Origin: Prochlorococcus marinus CUG1415
GTDB lineage: Bacteria > Cyanobacteriota > Cyanobacteriia > PCC-6307 > Cyanobiaceae
Assembly (NCBI RefSeq): GCF_017696015.1
Contig: NZ_JAAORL010000001.1
Span: 434,001-498,000, forward strand
DNA: 64,000 nucleotides
Direction of reading: 5' to 3'
Shown here: piece after piece, positions 35,737 to 45,518 of the stretch
Position numbering within the stretch: the stretch's first letter is position 1
Layout of the letters: every line of letters begins with the position of its first letter
Made by a program: the position numbers and the translations under genes
Notes under the pieces: model-generated
What the model was told of the DNA's origin: nothing
The model's database searches: none
Seen by the model: only the letters and a program-made list of their open reading frames with translations

Positions 35737-37242
35737 TTGGCTGAAACACATTGGAATAAGCTGGGTGCTTATCTTAAAGAAACACAAATATTAGGTTCAA
35801 TCCAAAATATACTTTATTGGGATCAGAATACTGGGATGCCAAAAAAAGGGGCTTCTTGGAGGTCTGAACAACTTACTTATACTGCAAAAGTATTGCACAA
35901 AAGAAATTCTTCAGAGGAATTTTCTAATTTAATACAATCTGCTAAAACTGAGTTATTAGATATTGAACGAAATTCCGATAATCAACTATTTATAAAAGAT
36001 AAAGAAAGAAATATTAATCTTTTATTGAAGGAATTTAATAGGGAAAGAAATTTAGATCCTAAATTAGTTGAGTCTTTGGCAAAGGCAAAATCTAAAGGAT
36101 ATGAAAGCTGGCAGGAAGCTAAGAACAAATCAGATTTTAAAATTTTTCTCCCATTCTTTAAAGAATTAGTCAAATTGCGGATTGAAGAGGCAAAACAAAT
36201 ATCTGATCAATATTCACCCTGGGAGACATTAGCCCAACCCTTTGAGCCTGAATTAAATTTGAAATGGTTGAATAAAATGTTTCAACCATTGAAAGAAACA
36301 CTCCCAGACTTGATTAGAGGTATTAACAAGTCCCAAAAAAATCATTGGGATTTAAGTCCAGAATCCCAACAAAATTTATGTTCTAAATTACTTGACGAGT
36401 TTGGGAGAGATAAAAATCTCGTTGTTGTTGGTCAATCTCCCCATCCTTTCTCGATTACATTAGGACCTAAAGACTACAGGATCACTACAAGAATTGTTGA
36501 AGGGGAACCATTATCAAGTTTTTTAGCAACTGCGCATGAGTGGGGGCATTCAATTTATGAGCAGGGGTTGCCATCTCAAAGTCATCAATGGTTTGCTTGG
36601 CCTTTAGGTCAAGCAACTTCTATGGGTATTCATGAAAGTCAATCTTTATTTTGGGAAAATAGAATAGTCAAATCCAAATCTTTTTCAAAAAGATTTTTCA
36701 GAAAATTTGTTTCGGCTGGATGTTCTCTTAATAATTATTTAGAACTCTGGAAATCTATTAATCATTTGGAAGCAGGATTAAATAGGGTTGAAGCGGATGA
36801 ATTGACTTATGGCTTACACATATTAATAAGAACTGAACTTGAAATAGATTTGATTGAACGAGGTTTACCCGCTGAAGATATTCCAACAGAATGGAATAAA
36901 AGATACGATGACCTTCTAGGAATTAAGCCATCTAATGATTCAGAAGGTTGTCTTCAAGATGTTCATTGGAGTGAAGGAGCGTTTGGATATTTCCCCTCAT
37001 ATTTGTTAGGACATCTTATAAGTGCACAAATCTCAAATCAAATGGAAAGAGACATTGGTTTGATTAATAACTTAATTGAAAATGGTGAATATCAAAAGAT
37101 CATCTTTTGGTTAAAAAATAATATACATAAATATGGCAGATCAGTTAATTCTATGGAATTGGTAAGAGCTGTAACTAATGAAGAACTATCACCAAACTAT
37201 TTTATTAATCATTTAAGGTCTAAACTAAATGATTTTTGCTGA
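35737..37242 (+). CDS. M32 family metallocarboxypeptidase (Taq type)
   Basis: A 501-aa zinc carboxypeptidase. The HEXXH motif is in ATAHEWGHSIYEQG near residue 266, and the downstream metal ligand Glu is in GIHESQSLFWEN near 297. The strand before it (PHPFSITLGPKDYRITTR) and the ending helix with DVHWSEGAFGYFPSYLLG are characteristic. The start is a TTG at 35737. Cytosolic peptide recycling is the expected role. Inorganic pyrophosphatase follows by 63 bp in the same direction. Confidence 0.93.
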   Translation: MAETHWNKLGAYLKETQILGSIQNILYWDQNTGMPKKGASWRSEQLTYTAKVLHKRNSSEEFSNLIQSAKTELLDIERNSDNQLFIKDKERNINLLLKEFNRERNLDPKLVESLAKAKSKGYESWQEAKNKSDFKIFLPFFKELVKLRIEEAKQISDQYSPWETLAQPFEPELNLKWLNKMFQPLKETLPDLIRGINKSQKNHWDLSPESQQNLCSKLLDEFGRDKNLVVVGQSPHPFSITLGPKDYRITTRIVEGEPLSSFLATAHEWGHSIYEQGLPSQSHQWFAWPLGQATSMGIHESQSLFWENRIVKSKSFSKRFFRKFVSAGCSLNNYLELWKSINHLEAGLNRVEADELTYGLHILIRTELEIDLIERGLPAEDIPTEWNKRYDDLLGIKPSNDSEGCLQDVHWSEGAFGYFPSYLLGHLISAQISNQMERDIGLINNLIENGEYQKIIFWLKNNIHKYGRSVNSMELVRAVTNEELSPNYFINHLRSKLNDFC

Positions 37243-37305
37243 AACATTACTTTTAAAGAATTTGGTTGGGTATGAGGATGTAAGATAAACAAAAATAATT
37301 TCTAG

Positions 37306-37893
37306 ATGGCAAATCTTAATCAATCCCCAAGTAGGGTTACACCAAATCTATTACATATACTAAATGCTTTCACTGATAGCTCTAATTCAATAGTTAACAC
37401 TATTGTTGAATTGAATTCTAATACTATAAATAAATATGAATTAATTACAGAAACGGGTCACCTTAAACTTGATAGGGTGGGTTATTCTTCACTTGCTTAT
37501 CCCTTTGCTTATGGATGTATTCCAAGGACTTGGGATGAAGATGGAGATCCACTTGATATAGAAATTGTTGGAGTAACGGAGCCATTGATTCCTGGATCTA
37601 TTGTCGAGGCTAGGATTATTGGGGTGATGAAATTTGATGATGGTGGAGAGGTGGATGATAAGGTAATAGCAGTTTTGGCAGATGATAAAAGAATGGATCA
37701 TATCTCAAGTTTCAAAGACCTTGGAGAGCATTGGCTAAAAGAAACAAAGTATTATTGGGAACACTACAAAGATTTAAAAAAACCAGGAACATGCAATGTA
37801 AATGGTTTTTTTGGAACTGATGAGGCTGTTAAAGTGATTAAAGACTGTGAAGATAGATATAAAAAAGAAATTGATCCTAAATTAGTAGATTAA
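37306..37893 (+). CDS. ppa: family I inorganic pyrophosphatase, copy with intact active site
   Basis: Hydrolyses pyrophosphate to drive biosynthetic reactions. The 195-aa protein keeps all the E. coli PPase catalytic positions I can align: KYE, LDR, YPFAYG, DGDPLD, the Asp-Asp-Lys set in KFDDGGEVDDK and the HYKDL Tyr-Lys. It has an N-terminal extension of about 28 residues. It is sequence-divergent from the other PPase in this window (52641-53195), which resembles the common cyanobacterial type more but has lost active-site residues. This copy may be the main cytosolic PPase. Confidence 0.92.
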   Translation: MANLNQSPSRVTPNLLHILNAFTDSSNSIVNTIVELNSNTINKYELITETGHLKLDRVGYSSLAYPFAYGCIPRTWDEDGDPLDIEIVGVTEPLIPGSIVEARIIGVMKFDDGGEVDDKVIAVLADDKRMDHISSFKDLGEHWLKETKYYWEHYKDLKKPGTCNVNGFFGTDEAVKVIKDCEDRYKKEIDPKLVD

Positions 37894-37899
37894 AGAATT

Positions 37900-38850
37900 T
37901 TAGTTTTCTCTAAATTGTTCAAATATTTCGCTGAGTATTTCGTCAGCACCTTGAAGCTTTAGTTTTTTAGCTAGTTCTTCCCCTACTTGTTCAGGATCAT
38001 TGATATTGCCAGTATATTGATCTTTAATCAACCTTTCTCCATCCAGAGATGCAACCATACCAGTAAGGTAAAGTTTTTCACTATGAATACTACTATTCAC
38101 TCCTATTGGAACTTGACATCCACCTTCAAGCTCTCTTAGAAATGCTCTTTCTGCTAGACATCTTTGACTAGTGGGTTTATCTTCTAAGACATTGATAATT
38201 TCTAAAACTTTTGTATCATCAGATTTACATTCAATTCCCAGTGCACCCTGACCAACGGCATGAAGGGAAATTTCATTTGGAATAATCTGATGAATTCTTG
38301 ATTCAAATCCCAATCTTTTTAAACCAGCTGCAGCAAGAATTATGCAATCAAATTCCCCAGCATCTAATTTTTCTATTCTTGTAATAACATTCCCCCTTAT
38401 ATCCTTGAAATTAAGATGTGGGTACTTGTTTTTTAGTTGTGCAAGTCGTCTTAAAGAGCTTGTCCCAACTATCGAACCTGCAGGTAAGGTCTCTAATTTA
38501 TAACAATCATTTTTTTTGCTTACAACTAAAGCATCTGCAGGGTCTTCTCTTTTTGTGATACATCCTAATTGAAGCCCGCTAGGTAAATTTGTTGGTAAAT
38601 CTTTTAAAGAATGTACTGCTATATCAGCATGGCCTACAAGCATTTGGGCTTCAAGTTCTTTTGTAAATAAGCCTTTGTCACCTATTTTTGCTAAGGCTAC
38701 GTCAAGAATTTTGTCGCCTTGAGTGGCCATTGCCTCTATGGATACCTCTAAATTGGGAATATTTTTTTCTAGTTGATCTTTAACCCATAAAGTTTGAACC
38801 ATGGCTAGTTTACTTCTTCTACTAGCTATTTTCAGTTTAAAATTAGTCAT
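37900..38850 (-). CDS. hemC: porphobilinogen deaminase (hydroxymethylbilane synthase)
   Basis: HemC joins four porphobilinogens into hydroxymethylbilane, the precursor of haem, chlorophyll and corrin. The 316-aa protein has [16 protein letters not shown] at the N-terminus, [12 protein letters not shown] with the substrate-binding Arg residues, and the dipyrromethane cofactor Cys in [12 protein letters not shown] near residue 243. It is convergent with the pyrophosphatase gene (6 bp) and follows rpoD by 96 bp on the same strand. Confidence 0.97.
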   Translation of the reverse strand: MTNFKLKIASRRSKLAMVQTLWVKDQLEKNIPNLEVSIEAMATQGDKILDVALAKIGDKGLFTKELEAQMLVGHADIAVHSLKDLPTNLPSGLQLGCITKREDPADALVVSKKNDCYKLETLPAGSIVGTSSLRRLAQLKNKYPHLNFKDIRGNVITRIEKLDAGEFDCIILAAAGLKRLGFESRIHQIIPNEISLHAVGQGALGIECKSDDTKVLEIINVLEDKPTSQRCLAERAFLRELEGGCQVPIGVNSSIHSEKLYLTGMVASLDGERLIKDQYTGNINDPEQVGEELAKKLKLQGADEILSEIFEQFREN

Positions 38851-38906
38851 TAAATATTATTTTGAGTTTGGATTAAAATTAAGTCGAAACTATTTTAGGC
38901 TATTAT

Positions 38907-38930
38907 TTTGCAACTTTTTAAAGCTGCAAA
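38907..38930 (-). terminator. 24-nt near-palindrome after rpoD
   Basis: TTTGCA (38907-38912) pairs with TGCAAA (38925-38930), with an inner CTTT/AAAG stem and a single A/C mismatch. It lies 17 bp beyond the rpoD stop and just ahead of hemC. No U-run follows in the rpoD direction, so termination or 3'-end protection is possible but not certain. Confidence 0.4.
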
Positions 38931-38946
38931 TTATATTTAACTTTTT

Positions 38947-40134
38947 TTATTTTATATATTCTTTTAAAACACCATTTCGATTTGGATGTCTTAGTTTTCG
39001 GAGTGCTTTTGCTTCTATTTGTCTAATTCTTTCTCTTGTCACATCAAAAATCTGTCCAATTTCTTCAAGAGTTTTCATTCTTCCATCATCAATTCCATAT
39101 CTCAACCTTAGAACATCTCTTTCCCTTGGACTTAGAGTTGCTAAGACTCCTTCTAAATCTTCTCTCAATAAAGTTTTAGAAACATCTTGCTCTGGATTTT
39201 CTATGTCAGCCTCTATAAAGTCTCCAAGTCTTGAGTCTTCTTCTTTACCTATTGGAGTTTCTAAAGAAATAGGTAACTGAGCGCTTTTAGCTATAAATCT
39301 TAATTTTTCAATTGTCATTTCCATACTCTCAGCTATTTCTTCTTCACTTGGTTTCCTTCCGAATTCTTGGCTAAGAACCTTTGTGGTTTTTTTTATTCTG
39401 GATATTGTCTCGTATAAATGAACTGGCAATCTAATAGTTCTACTTTGGTCTGCGATTGCTCTAGTTATGGCTTGGCGAATCCACCAAGTAGCATAAGTAG
39501 AGAATTTATAACCTTTTTCATGGTCAAATTTTTCGGCTGCCCTAATCAAACCTAAACTTCCTTCTTGTATTAAATCCTGAAATGATAAACCTCTATTCAT
39601 ATATTTTTTGGCAATGGAAACAACTAATCTTAAGTTTGATTGAACCATTTTTTCTTTAGCTCTTCTTCCTAAAAGAAGTCTTCTTCTGAATTTAGAAAGA
39701 GGCATATCTATTAATTCCGCCCATTCTCTAACAGATGGGAAATGACCTTTTTCTGACTCATATTGAGTTGCTAATTCTTCTAATTGGAGTAGGTCAGCAA
39801 TTTTTCTAGCAAGTTCAATTTCTTCATCTGGTCTTAAGAGTCTTATTCTTCCAATCTCTTGGAGGTAAACTCTTATTGAATCTTCAGTGTATATACCTTT
39901 GGGCCCAAGCTTTATGTTCCCAATCTCTTTATCTTCCTCTTCAGAATCTCTAAAATCATTATTATTTTCAGTACTAATTTCGTTTAAATCAGAAGATGTC
40001 TGTAAATTTTGACTATTGTTATCATTTCCATTTTTTTCTGCAACTACTGTTTCTAGGTTAGTATTGATTTTCTTATTAATCTTTTTTTTTGAACTAGGAT
40101 TAGAATTCTTTGATTCTGCTGCGACTGGGCACAT
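38947..40134 (-). CDS. rpoD: principal RNA polymerase sigma factor (RpoD/SigA)
   Basis: The 395-aa group 1 sigma factor directs RNA polymerase to housekeeping promoters. After a low-complexity Asn/Lys/Ser-rich N-terminus of about 75 residues, region 1.2 contains [16 protein letters not shown]. Region 2 contains [19 protein letters not shown] and [20 protein letters not shown]. Region 4 contains [15 protein letters not shown] and [19 protein letters not shown]. The full region set and RHPNR ending mark the essential sigma rather than the alternative ones. It is divergent from the candidate RNA gene and priA. Confidence 0.97.
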   Translation of the reverse strand: MCPVAAESKNSNPSSKKKINKKINTNLETVVAEKNGNDNNSQNLQTSSDLNEISTENNNDFRDSEEEDKEIGNIKLGPKGIYTEDSIRVYLQEIGRIRLLRPDEEIELARKIADLLQLEELATQYESEKGHFPSVREWAELIDMPLSKFRRRLLLGRRAKEKMVQSNLRLVVSIAKKYMNRGLSFQDLIQEGSLGLIRAAEKFDHEKGYKFSTYATWWIRQAITRAIADQSRTIRLPVHLYETISRIKKTTKVLSQEFGRKPSEEEIAESMEMTIEKLRFIAKSAQLPISLETPIGKEEDSRLGDFIEADIENPEQDVSKTLLREDLEGVLATLSPRERDVLRLRYGIDDGRMKTLEEIGQIFDVTRERIRQIEAKALRKLRHPNRNGVLKEYIK

Positions 40135-40268
40135 AATTTACTCCTTTCTACGGTGAATTTAACTAGATAAAATTTTATTTAGGGCTAATTTGTACATTTA
40201 GTAGTAAATCCCCCTTAATGTTTAAAAGAACTTTTTCACGAAAAGTGAATAAAAAAAGTTTTTCTAAA

Positions 40269-40298
40269 TTGTTGAAAAATTTAAATAGTGCTATAGAT
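40269..40298 (+). promoter_or_regulatory. candidate promoter for the rpoD-priA intergenic RNA
   Basis: TTGTTG at 40269-40274 and TATAGA at 40293-40298, spaced 18 bp, match sigma-70-type boxes. Transcription would begin near 40305, a few bases before the closing stem of the structured segment. The region is AT-rich, so the match alone is weak; position relative to the stem makes it worth noting. Confidence 0.4.
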
Positions 40299-40304
40299 TA
40301 CCTA

Positions 40305-40450
40305 AAGTAAAAAGTCTTGGGATTTCTCAGACAGGCAGATCAGTTTTTGAATTTTCACTCAATGATCCAAGCTTCATGTCTCCCTTAAGAGCAGGATACT
40401 TACAATGTGCAAAAAACACTTTGTGGAATGTTCAACAATCCAATACTAAG
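40305..40450 (+). ncRNA. candidate structured small RNA between rpoD and priA (6S-like position)
   Basis: The 324-bp gap 40135-40458 holds this element. AGTCTTGGGATT (40313-40324) pairs with AATCCAATACT (40437-40447) to close the structure. Inside, AGACA (40329-40333) pairs with TGTCT (40377-40381), continued by GGC/GCT, GATCA/TGATC and TTGA/TCAA to form a long irregular hairpin. A second hairpin, ACAA-T-GTG/CAC-T-TTGT, spans 40402-40424. A promoter-like pair precedes it. The closed, rod-like form and location beside the principal sigma gene recall 6S RNA, but I cannot confirm the family; the 3' side is longer than expected. A 5' leader of priA, or a 28-codon ORF (40376-40462), are alternatives. 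Confidence 0.4.
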
Positions 40451-40458
40451 AAAAAGTT

Positions 40459-42732
40459 TTGAAGCCGGCAAGTAATCAGTTATCAAATATCTCTTTTAGA
40501 TTCGAGGTTTTGCTTGATATAGGCAGTATTAGTGATGGCTTTTACTATTTAGATGGAAATAATCTTGGCGTAGAAGTGGGTGATATTGTAACTGTAAAGC
40601 TTAGAGGGAGGTTATTAAATGGGCTGGTGATCTCAAAAGAAGACTTTTCAAAAATAAATAATGATGAAACAAATATTACTGGAAGAAGAATAAAATATTT
40701 GTTTGTTGAAGGTATTTTGCAGAAAAAAATAATTGATGACTGGTGGAGAGAATGGATGGAGTCCTTAGCTTCTTTTTATATGGTTAGTAATTTAAAAATG
40801 TTTAAAACGGCATTCCCACCAGGTTGGATTGGTAAACATAAGCAAATTTCCCAAGGTTTAAAAGATCAAATATGGATTAAAACCAAGAAAGAATTAGATA
40901 TTAAAAAAAATCAATTTACCAAGAAAGAAGTCTTATTAATAAATACTTTGCCTAAACAAGGTAATTGGCAAATTGAATTAATCAAGTCTGGTTTTAATTA
41001 CAATCTCATAAAGTCAATGGTTAGTAAAAATTACCTTGTTAAATCTAAAAGAAAAAAAATAATAAATCCTAAAATAAATTACTTTTTAAATGATCATAGT
41101 GCAATAAAAAAACCAAATCTTACAAGTGAACAGAAAATTGCATTTCAAGAATTTCAAGCAATGAAACCTGGACATGTTTTAATGCTCTGGGGTGAAACTG
41201 GTTCAGGCAAAACAGAAGTTTATATGAGAATGTCTGAAGATCAATTAAATAATGAAAAAAGTTGTTTGATCCTTGCTCCTGAGATTGGCCTGATTCCTCA
41301 ACTGGTTGATAGATTTAGTAGCCGATTTAATAATGTTGTTTATGAATATCATAGTAACTGCTCTTCTAGTCATAGAACTTTAGTTTGGAAGCAAGTCATT
41401 AATACTAATGAACCCCTAATAGTTATAGGAACAAGGTCCGCAGTATTTCTTCCAATTAAAAATCTAGGATTAATAATAATGGATGAAGAACATGATATTT
41501 CATATAAACAAGATAGCCCTATGCCTTGTTATGACGCAAGAGAAGTTGCTATTGAAATAGTAAAAAGGAATTCTGCAAAGCTAATATTTGGAAGCGCAAC
41601 CCCATCAATGCAGACATGGAAAAAATGTATTTATGAAAAGAATTTTAAATTGGTACGAATGATTCAAAGGATATCTATGAATGAGGTGCCTGAAATAAGA
41701 ATTATTGATATGAGAGATGAATTTAAGAAAGGCAACATGAAAATTTTATCCAATGAATTATTAAACTTGCTTCCTCAGCTACCCTTAAAGAATGAACAAG
41801 CAATAATTTTGATTCCTAGAAGGGGACATAGTGGTTTTTTAAGTTGTAGATATTGTGGATATTTAATAAATTGTCCAAACTGTGACGTCCCTTTATCCGT
41901 ACATCTTGGTTCACAAGGAAAAAAATGGTTAAGTTGTCATTGGTGTGATCATAAATCGAGAATGATCAATCATTGTCCGGATTGTAATTCAATTGCCTTC
42001 AAGCCTTTTGGAATAGGGACTCAAAGAGTTATGGAGTTTTTAAATGAAGAATTTCCGGATTTAAGAGTTCTTAGATTTGATCGCGATACAACCTCAAGTA
42101 AGGATGGCCATAGAGATATTCTTGCAAAGTTTTCTAAAGGAGCAGCTGATATTCTTGTAGGAACTCAAATGTTGGCAAAAGGGATTGACATTCCTAATAT
42201 TACTCTTTCAGTAGTTATCGCGGCAGATGGATTGCTCCATCGTCCAGATATTTCAGCAGAAGAGAAATCATTACAATTATTTTTACAATTGGCTGGGAGA
42301 TCAGGAAGAGCTCAAAAAAAAGGAAAAGTTATTTTTCAAACATATAAACCGAACCATCCTGTTATTTCATACCTTCAGAAAAGAGATTATGAAAGATTTT
42401 TAACTGAAAATTCGAAATTGAGAAAAGATGCCAATTTATTCCCATTCTGTAAGGTTTGCCTAATAAAGTTATCTGGTGAAAATCATGAATTAACAGAATT
42501 AGTTGCAATTAAAGTGGCAAAATATCTGCTAAATTTTTGTGAGCAAAATAACTGGAAATTAATTGGTCCTGCTCCATGTTTAATTGCTAAAGTTGGGAAA
42601 AAATTTAGATGGCAGATATTAATACATGGTCCTGAAGGTTCAAAAATACCTTTGCCAGATAGGTCATTATTATGGAAACTTATTCCAAAAAATATTTTTT
42701 TAACAATTGACGTTAATCCAGTAGAGTTGTAA
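40459..42732 (+). CDS. priA: primosomal protein N' (replication restart helicase PriA)
   Basis: PriA reloads the replication machinery at stalled forks. The 757-aa protein has an N-terminal 3'-DNA-binding region, Walker A GETGSGKTEVYMR near residue 244, the DEEH box IMDEEHDISYKQ, and the helicase motifs through QLAGRSGRAQKKGKVIFQT. The zinc-binding insert CRYCGYLINCPNCD ... CHWCDHKSRMINHCPDCN carries all eight Cys. The start is TTG 40459, since the conserved N-terminal strand FRFEVLLDIGS begins soon after. The end abuts the convergent DUF3153 gene with no gap. Confidence 0.96.
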   Translation: MKPASNQLSNISFRFEVLLDIGSISDGFYYLDGNNLGVEVGDIVTVKLRGRLLNGLVISKEDFSKINNDETNITGRRIKYLFVEGILQKKIIDDWWREWMESLASFYMVSNLKMFKTAFPPGWIGKHKQISQGLKDQIWIKTKKELDIKKNQFTKKEVLLINTLPKQGNWQIELIKSGFNYNLIKSMVSKNYLVKSKRKKIINPKINYFLNDHSAIKKPNLTSEQKIAFQEFQAMKPGHVLMLWGETGSGKTEVYMRMSEDQLNNEKSCLILAPEIGLIPQLVDRFSSRFNNVVYEYHSNCSSSHRTLVWKQVINTNEPLIVIGTRSAVFLPIKNLGLIIMDEEHDISYKQDSPMPCYDAREVAIEIVKRNSAKLIFGSATPSMQTWKKCIYEKNFKLVRMIQRISMNEVPEIRIIDMRDEFKKGNMKILSNELLNLLPQLPLKNEQAIILIPRRGHSGFLSCRYCGYLINCPNCDVPLSVHLGSQGKKWLSCHWCDHKSRMINHCPDCNSIAFKPFGIGTQRVMEFLNEEFPDLRVLRFDRDTTSSKDGHRDILAKFSKGAADILVGTQMLAKGIDIPNITLSVVIAADGLLHRPDISAEEKSLQLFLQLAGRSGRAQKKGKVIFQTYKPNHPVISYLQKRDYERFLTENSKLRKDANLFPFCKVCLIKLSGENHELTELVAIKVAKYLLNFCEQNNWKLIGPAPCLIAKVGKKFRWQILIHGPEGSKIPLPDRSLLWKLIPKNIFLTIDVNPVEL

Positions 42733-43842
42733 TTATTTTGCTGGAAGTTGAGGCAAATCTGTACCTAACTTAAATCTATAGAATCTTAATGAATAAGCCA
42801 ATATTATTATTATTAAAATAATAGATATCCCAATCAACAATTTGTTCCAGCTCCAGAAAGAAAATTCGAGACTATTAATCTGCCCAAGATTTAAATTCCA
42901 AATTATCAGATTTCTTGTAATTTCTGAATTTGAATTTTTTTCACCAGTAAGGGTAGCTTTATTTGGGGGAATGATTTTGAAAATTAGTTCAAAATTATCA
43001 AAACTTTGAATCGACTTAAGATCCAAATCTAACCTGTAAAAGTATTTTTTAAAAAAAATGAAGTTTTTTTGAGTAGTATTAATTTCTATATTTGTTGAGC
43101 CTCCCGCTAACTCTCCAGCTATATTTTGGGAGATTTTAAGAACTTGCTTTGTATCTTCTAGATTGAGATTTTTATGTTTCAAAGAAAATGTCGATTCGTC
43201 TTGTTCAATTTCTGCGTCAGGAAAAATATCTTTCATCTTCTCTTCAAATTTTAATTGCCAGGGAAATTTCTTTATGTATTTACTTTCTATCACTAAATTA
43301 TTGGATATTGAATCAAGTTCTCTAAGATCAAGGTTGTCTTCAACTTTAACGCAGCCACTTAAAAGTGGAATTAATAATAATAGTATTAAAAAAATGATCA
43401 GTGAAAAGCCTTTCTGAAAGGGTTTTGTTTCACCAGTTGGAGTCTCAGTTACATTGATAAATTTCTTTTTCTCCAATACTGCTTTTTTTTTGCGCAGTGA
43501 GTTAAGAGATTTTTGATTTAGTGATGAGTCACTTTCAAACTGTACGTTCCAATTTTCTGGCTTTTTAATTTCAGGAGAGTCAATAACTTCCATCAAATAT
43601 TTTGCATTTTCTCTCGTCTTATTATCGTAAGATTTTAGAAGTTCTTTACAAAACCTTTTAGCCTCCTCCTTTTTATTGATGCCACAAAGAGCAGTAATTA
43701 AGATTGTTCTTAAATTCACTCCCTCTTTACTAGACAAAGGAAATGATTCGATTAAAGGTAAAAGAAATTCAATACAATAATGATACTCACCTCTAGCTAA
43801 AGCAAGTTCTACTGTTTCTAAAACTTGCTCATAAGTTTTCAT
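42733..43842 (-). CDS. DUF3153-like membrane protein with TPR-like N-terminus
   Basis: A 369-aa protein with three parts. Residues 1-125 are helical, with TPR-like repeats (YEQVLETVELALARGEYHYC). A hydrophobic segment at about 146-163 ends in LIPLLSGCVKVED, which looks like an internal lipobox. A beta-rich exported domain containing RELDSISNNLVIES runs to a second membrane helix near 340-360. The LSGC..VE..L pattern is that of DUF3153 proteins. The TPR part is probably cytoplasmic and the middle part outside, if the LSGC helix spans the membrane. Function unknown. It follows argB by 3 bp. Confidence 0.75.
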   Translation of the reverse strand: MKTYEQVLETVELALARGEYHYCIEFLLPLIESFPLSSKEGVNLRTILITALCGINKKEEAKRFCKELLKSYDNKTRENAKYLMEVIDSPEIKKPENWNVQFESDSSLNQKSLNSLRKKKAVLEKKKFINVTETPTGETKPFQKGFSLIIFLILLLLIPLLSGCVKVEDNLDLRELDSISNNLVIESKYIKKFPWQLKFEEKMKDIFPDAEIEQDESTFSLKHKNLNLEDTKQVLKISQNIAGELAGGSTNIEINTTQKNFIFFKKYFYRLDLDLKSIQSFDNFELIFKIIPPNKATLTGEKNSNSEITRNLIIWNLNLGQINSLEFSFWSWNKLLIGISIILIIIILAYSLRFYRFKLGTDLPQLPAK

Positions 43843-43845
43843 AGG

Positions 43846-44697
43846 TTAGGCTACTATCATTGTACCTATTCCTGAATTTGTAAAAATCTCAAGAAGTAAT
43901 GAATGTTCTATTCTTCCATCAATTATGTGAGCTGCTTTGACTCCTTGTGCTAAAGCTCTTATACAGCATTCTGTCTTTGGAATCATACCTTCAGTCACAA
44001 TTTCTTTATCAATAAAATCTCTTGCCTCTTTGAGATTAGTTTTTTCAACAAGACTATTTTTGTTATCTTTTTCTTTTAAAATCCCTTGAGTATCAGTAAG
44101 AAGAATAAGTTTTTCTGCATTTATTGCAGCAGCAATTTCTCCAGCAACAAAATCTGCATTAATGTTATGGGAAATACCCTCCAAGGTTGATCCAATACTA
44201 GAAATAATAGGGATATATCCTTTAGAAATAAGAGGATCTAATATTTCAGGATTGATTTTTGTAACCTCTCCCACCAAGCCATGGCTACCATCGCCTAGTT
44301 CTCTAGATTGAATTAAGTTGCCATCAAGACCTGATATGCCCACAGCTAAGGATCCATTTTTATTAATGCCTTTTACAATTTGTTTGTTAACTCTACCCAT
44401 TAGAACCATCTCAACAATTTCCATTGTTTTTTGATCAGTAATTCTTAATCCATTTTCGAATTTAGGAGATATTTCTAATTTCTTTAACCAATTATTAATC
44501 TCGGGTCCTCCTCCATGAATCACTATCGGACAAACCCCAACGGTTGATAGAAGTGCTATGTCTCTAAAAAAAGCATTTTTTAAATCATCCTCCTCCATAA
44601 CAGAACCACCATACTTGATAACAATTTTTTTACCTGAGAAACTTTGTATATATGGAAGTGCTTCGCTTAATATTGATACTCTTTGAGAATCATTCAT
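43846..44697 (-). CDS. argB: acetylglutamate kinase
   Basis: ArgB phosphorylates N-acetylglutamate in arginine synthesis. The 283-aa amino-acid kinase shows [12 protein letters not shown] near residue 19-30, [16 protein letters not shown] near 57-72, and [15 protein letters not shown] near 173. In cyanobacteria this enzyme is bound and relieved from arginine feedback by PII (GlnB). The N-terminal helix needed for arginine control ([16 protein letters not shown]) is present. The DUF3153-like gene follows by 3 bp. Confidence 0.96.
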   Translation of the reverse strand: MNDSQRVSILSEALPYIQSFSGKKIVIKYGGSVMEEDDLKNAFFRDIALLSTVGVCPIVIHGGGPEINNWLKKLEISPKFENGLRITDQKTMEIVEMVLMGRVNKQIVKGINKNGSLAVGISGLDGNLIQSRELGDGSHGLVGEVTKINPEILDPLISKGYIPIISSIGSTLEGISHNINADFVAGEIAAAINAEKLILLTDTQGILKEKDNKNSLVEKTNLKEARDFIDKEIVTEGMIPKTECCIRALAQGVKAAHIIDGRIEHSLLLEIFTNSGIGTMIVA

Positions 44698-44761
44698 TAT
44701 TATAATTAATTAAAAATTGATTGAATTGAGAAATTATGTTTTTACAAATATATCCCTATAT

Positions 44762-45292
44762 TCAATAAAAAAGAATAAAATCAAATTCCTTTTTATTATC
44801 GTCGATAATAAATTCTGATTCAAGACCTTTGACGAAAAACCTGTTTAATCTTTCTTGTTTTTCAATCCATTTTTCTAGAGGGACAGCGTTTAATTCGAAG
44901 CGCATTCTGAGACCATTTTTTTCTTCCTTTGTAATCTCTTCTATCTCTTTTAGTTGAGGGGGATTATCCTCGTCCCACAAATTTAAAGATTCTAATGACG
45001 ATTCAAGATGAGCTTTTATACCATACCTCCATCTTGTGACATCTTTAACTAGTGCGGTTAATTCTTTTGGTCTATTAAATTTATTTGTCGCAAAATTTGT
45101 CTTGTCAAGCAACTCTACAGGAGGTATTTCGGAAGTCTTTAAACCTAATCCAATTAGAAAAATAGGTACTCCATAAAAAAAAGTAGGTACACTTAAATTT
45201 ACTGAGTCTGTAAAATAAGCAGTCATTCCAACAAAAGCTAATATACCCCCAGCAGTTACGATTAAGTTTCCAGGCGATAAGTATTTCTTCAT
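44762..45292 (-). CDS. DUF2854-like two-helix membrane protein
   Basis: A 176-aa protein with two membrane helices at about residues 9-28 and 34-52 joined by a short turn, then a soluble domain of about 120 residues containing PPVELLDKTNFATNKFNR, DVTRWRYGIKAHLESSLESL and RMRFELNAVPLEKW. I place it in DUF2854, a cyanobacterial and plastid family of unknown function. The N-terminal hairpin without signal peptide puts the soluble domain in the cytoplasm. It is divergent from the 60-aa gene at 45335. Confidence 0.75.
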   Translation of the reverse strand: MKKYLSPGNLIVTAGGILAFVGMTAYFTDSVNLSVPTFFYGVPIFLIGLGLKTSEIPPVELLDKTNFATNKFNRPKELTALVKDVTRWRYGIKAHLESSLESLNLWDEDNPPQLKEIEEITKEEKNGLRMRFELNAVPLEKWIEKQERLNRFFVKGLESEFIIDDNKKEFDFILFY

Positions 45293-45334
45293 TTTGATTT
45301 AGTAGAATGAGTTTTAAATGGGCTAACAAGTATT

Positions 45335-45517
45335 ATGCAAGATCCTAATACTGCAAATCAAGGAGATTTAATTTTTAAACTTGATCAAGATAGAGCATGG
45401 CTATTAGAAAATCTTGATAAGGGTAAATGGCCAGAAATTAGAAGCGAACTTGCCGCGCTTGAAAGAAAAATAAGCAAATTAATTATAAGTGTTCAAGAAA
45501 ATAATGTTGATATTTGA
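45335..45517 (+). CDS. small conserved helical protein, unknown function
   Basis: A 60-aa protein, MQDPNTANQGDLIFKLDQDR at the start, then a continuous amphipathic helix region with EIRSELAALERKISKLIIS. It looks like a small coiled-coil protein. There is no membrane segment. It ends 1 bp before the convergent ssb stop. Good codon structure in a tight gap suggests a true gene; no family recognised. Confidence 0.65.
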   Translation: MQDPNTANQGDLIFKLDQDRAWLLENLDKGKWPEIRSELAALERKISKLIISVQENNVDI

Positions 45518-45518
45518 T

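Noticed and set aside
40376-40462. 28-codon ORF overlapping the priA TTG start
   Set aside because: No ribosome binding site, and the same bases form paired RNA stems. Kept only as an alternative to the RNA interpretation.
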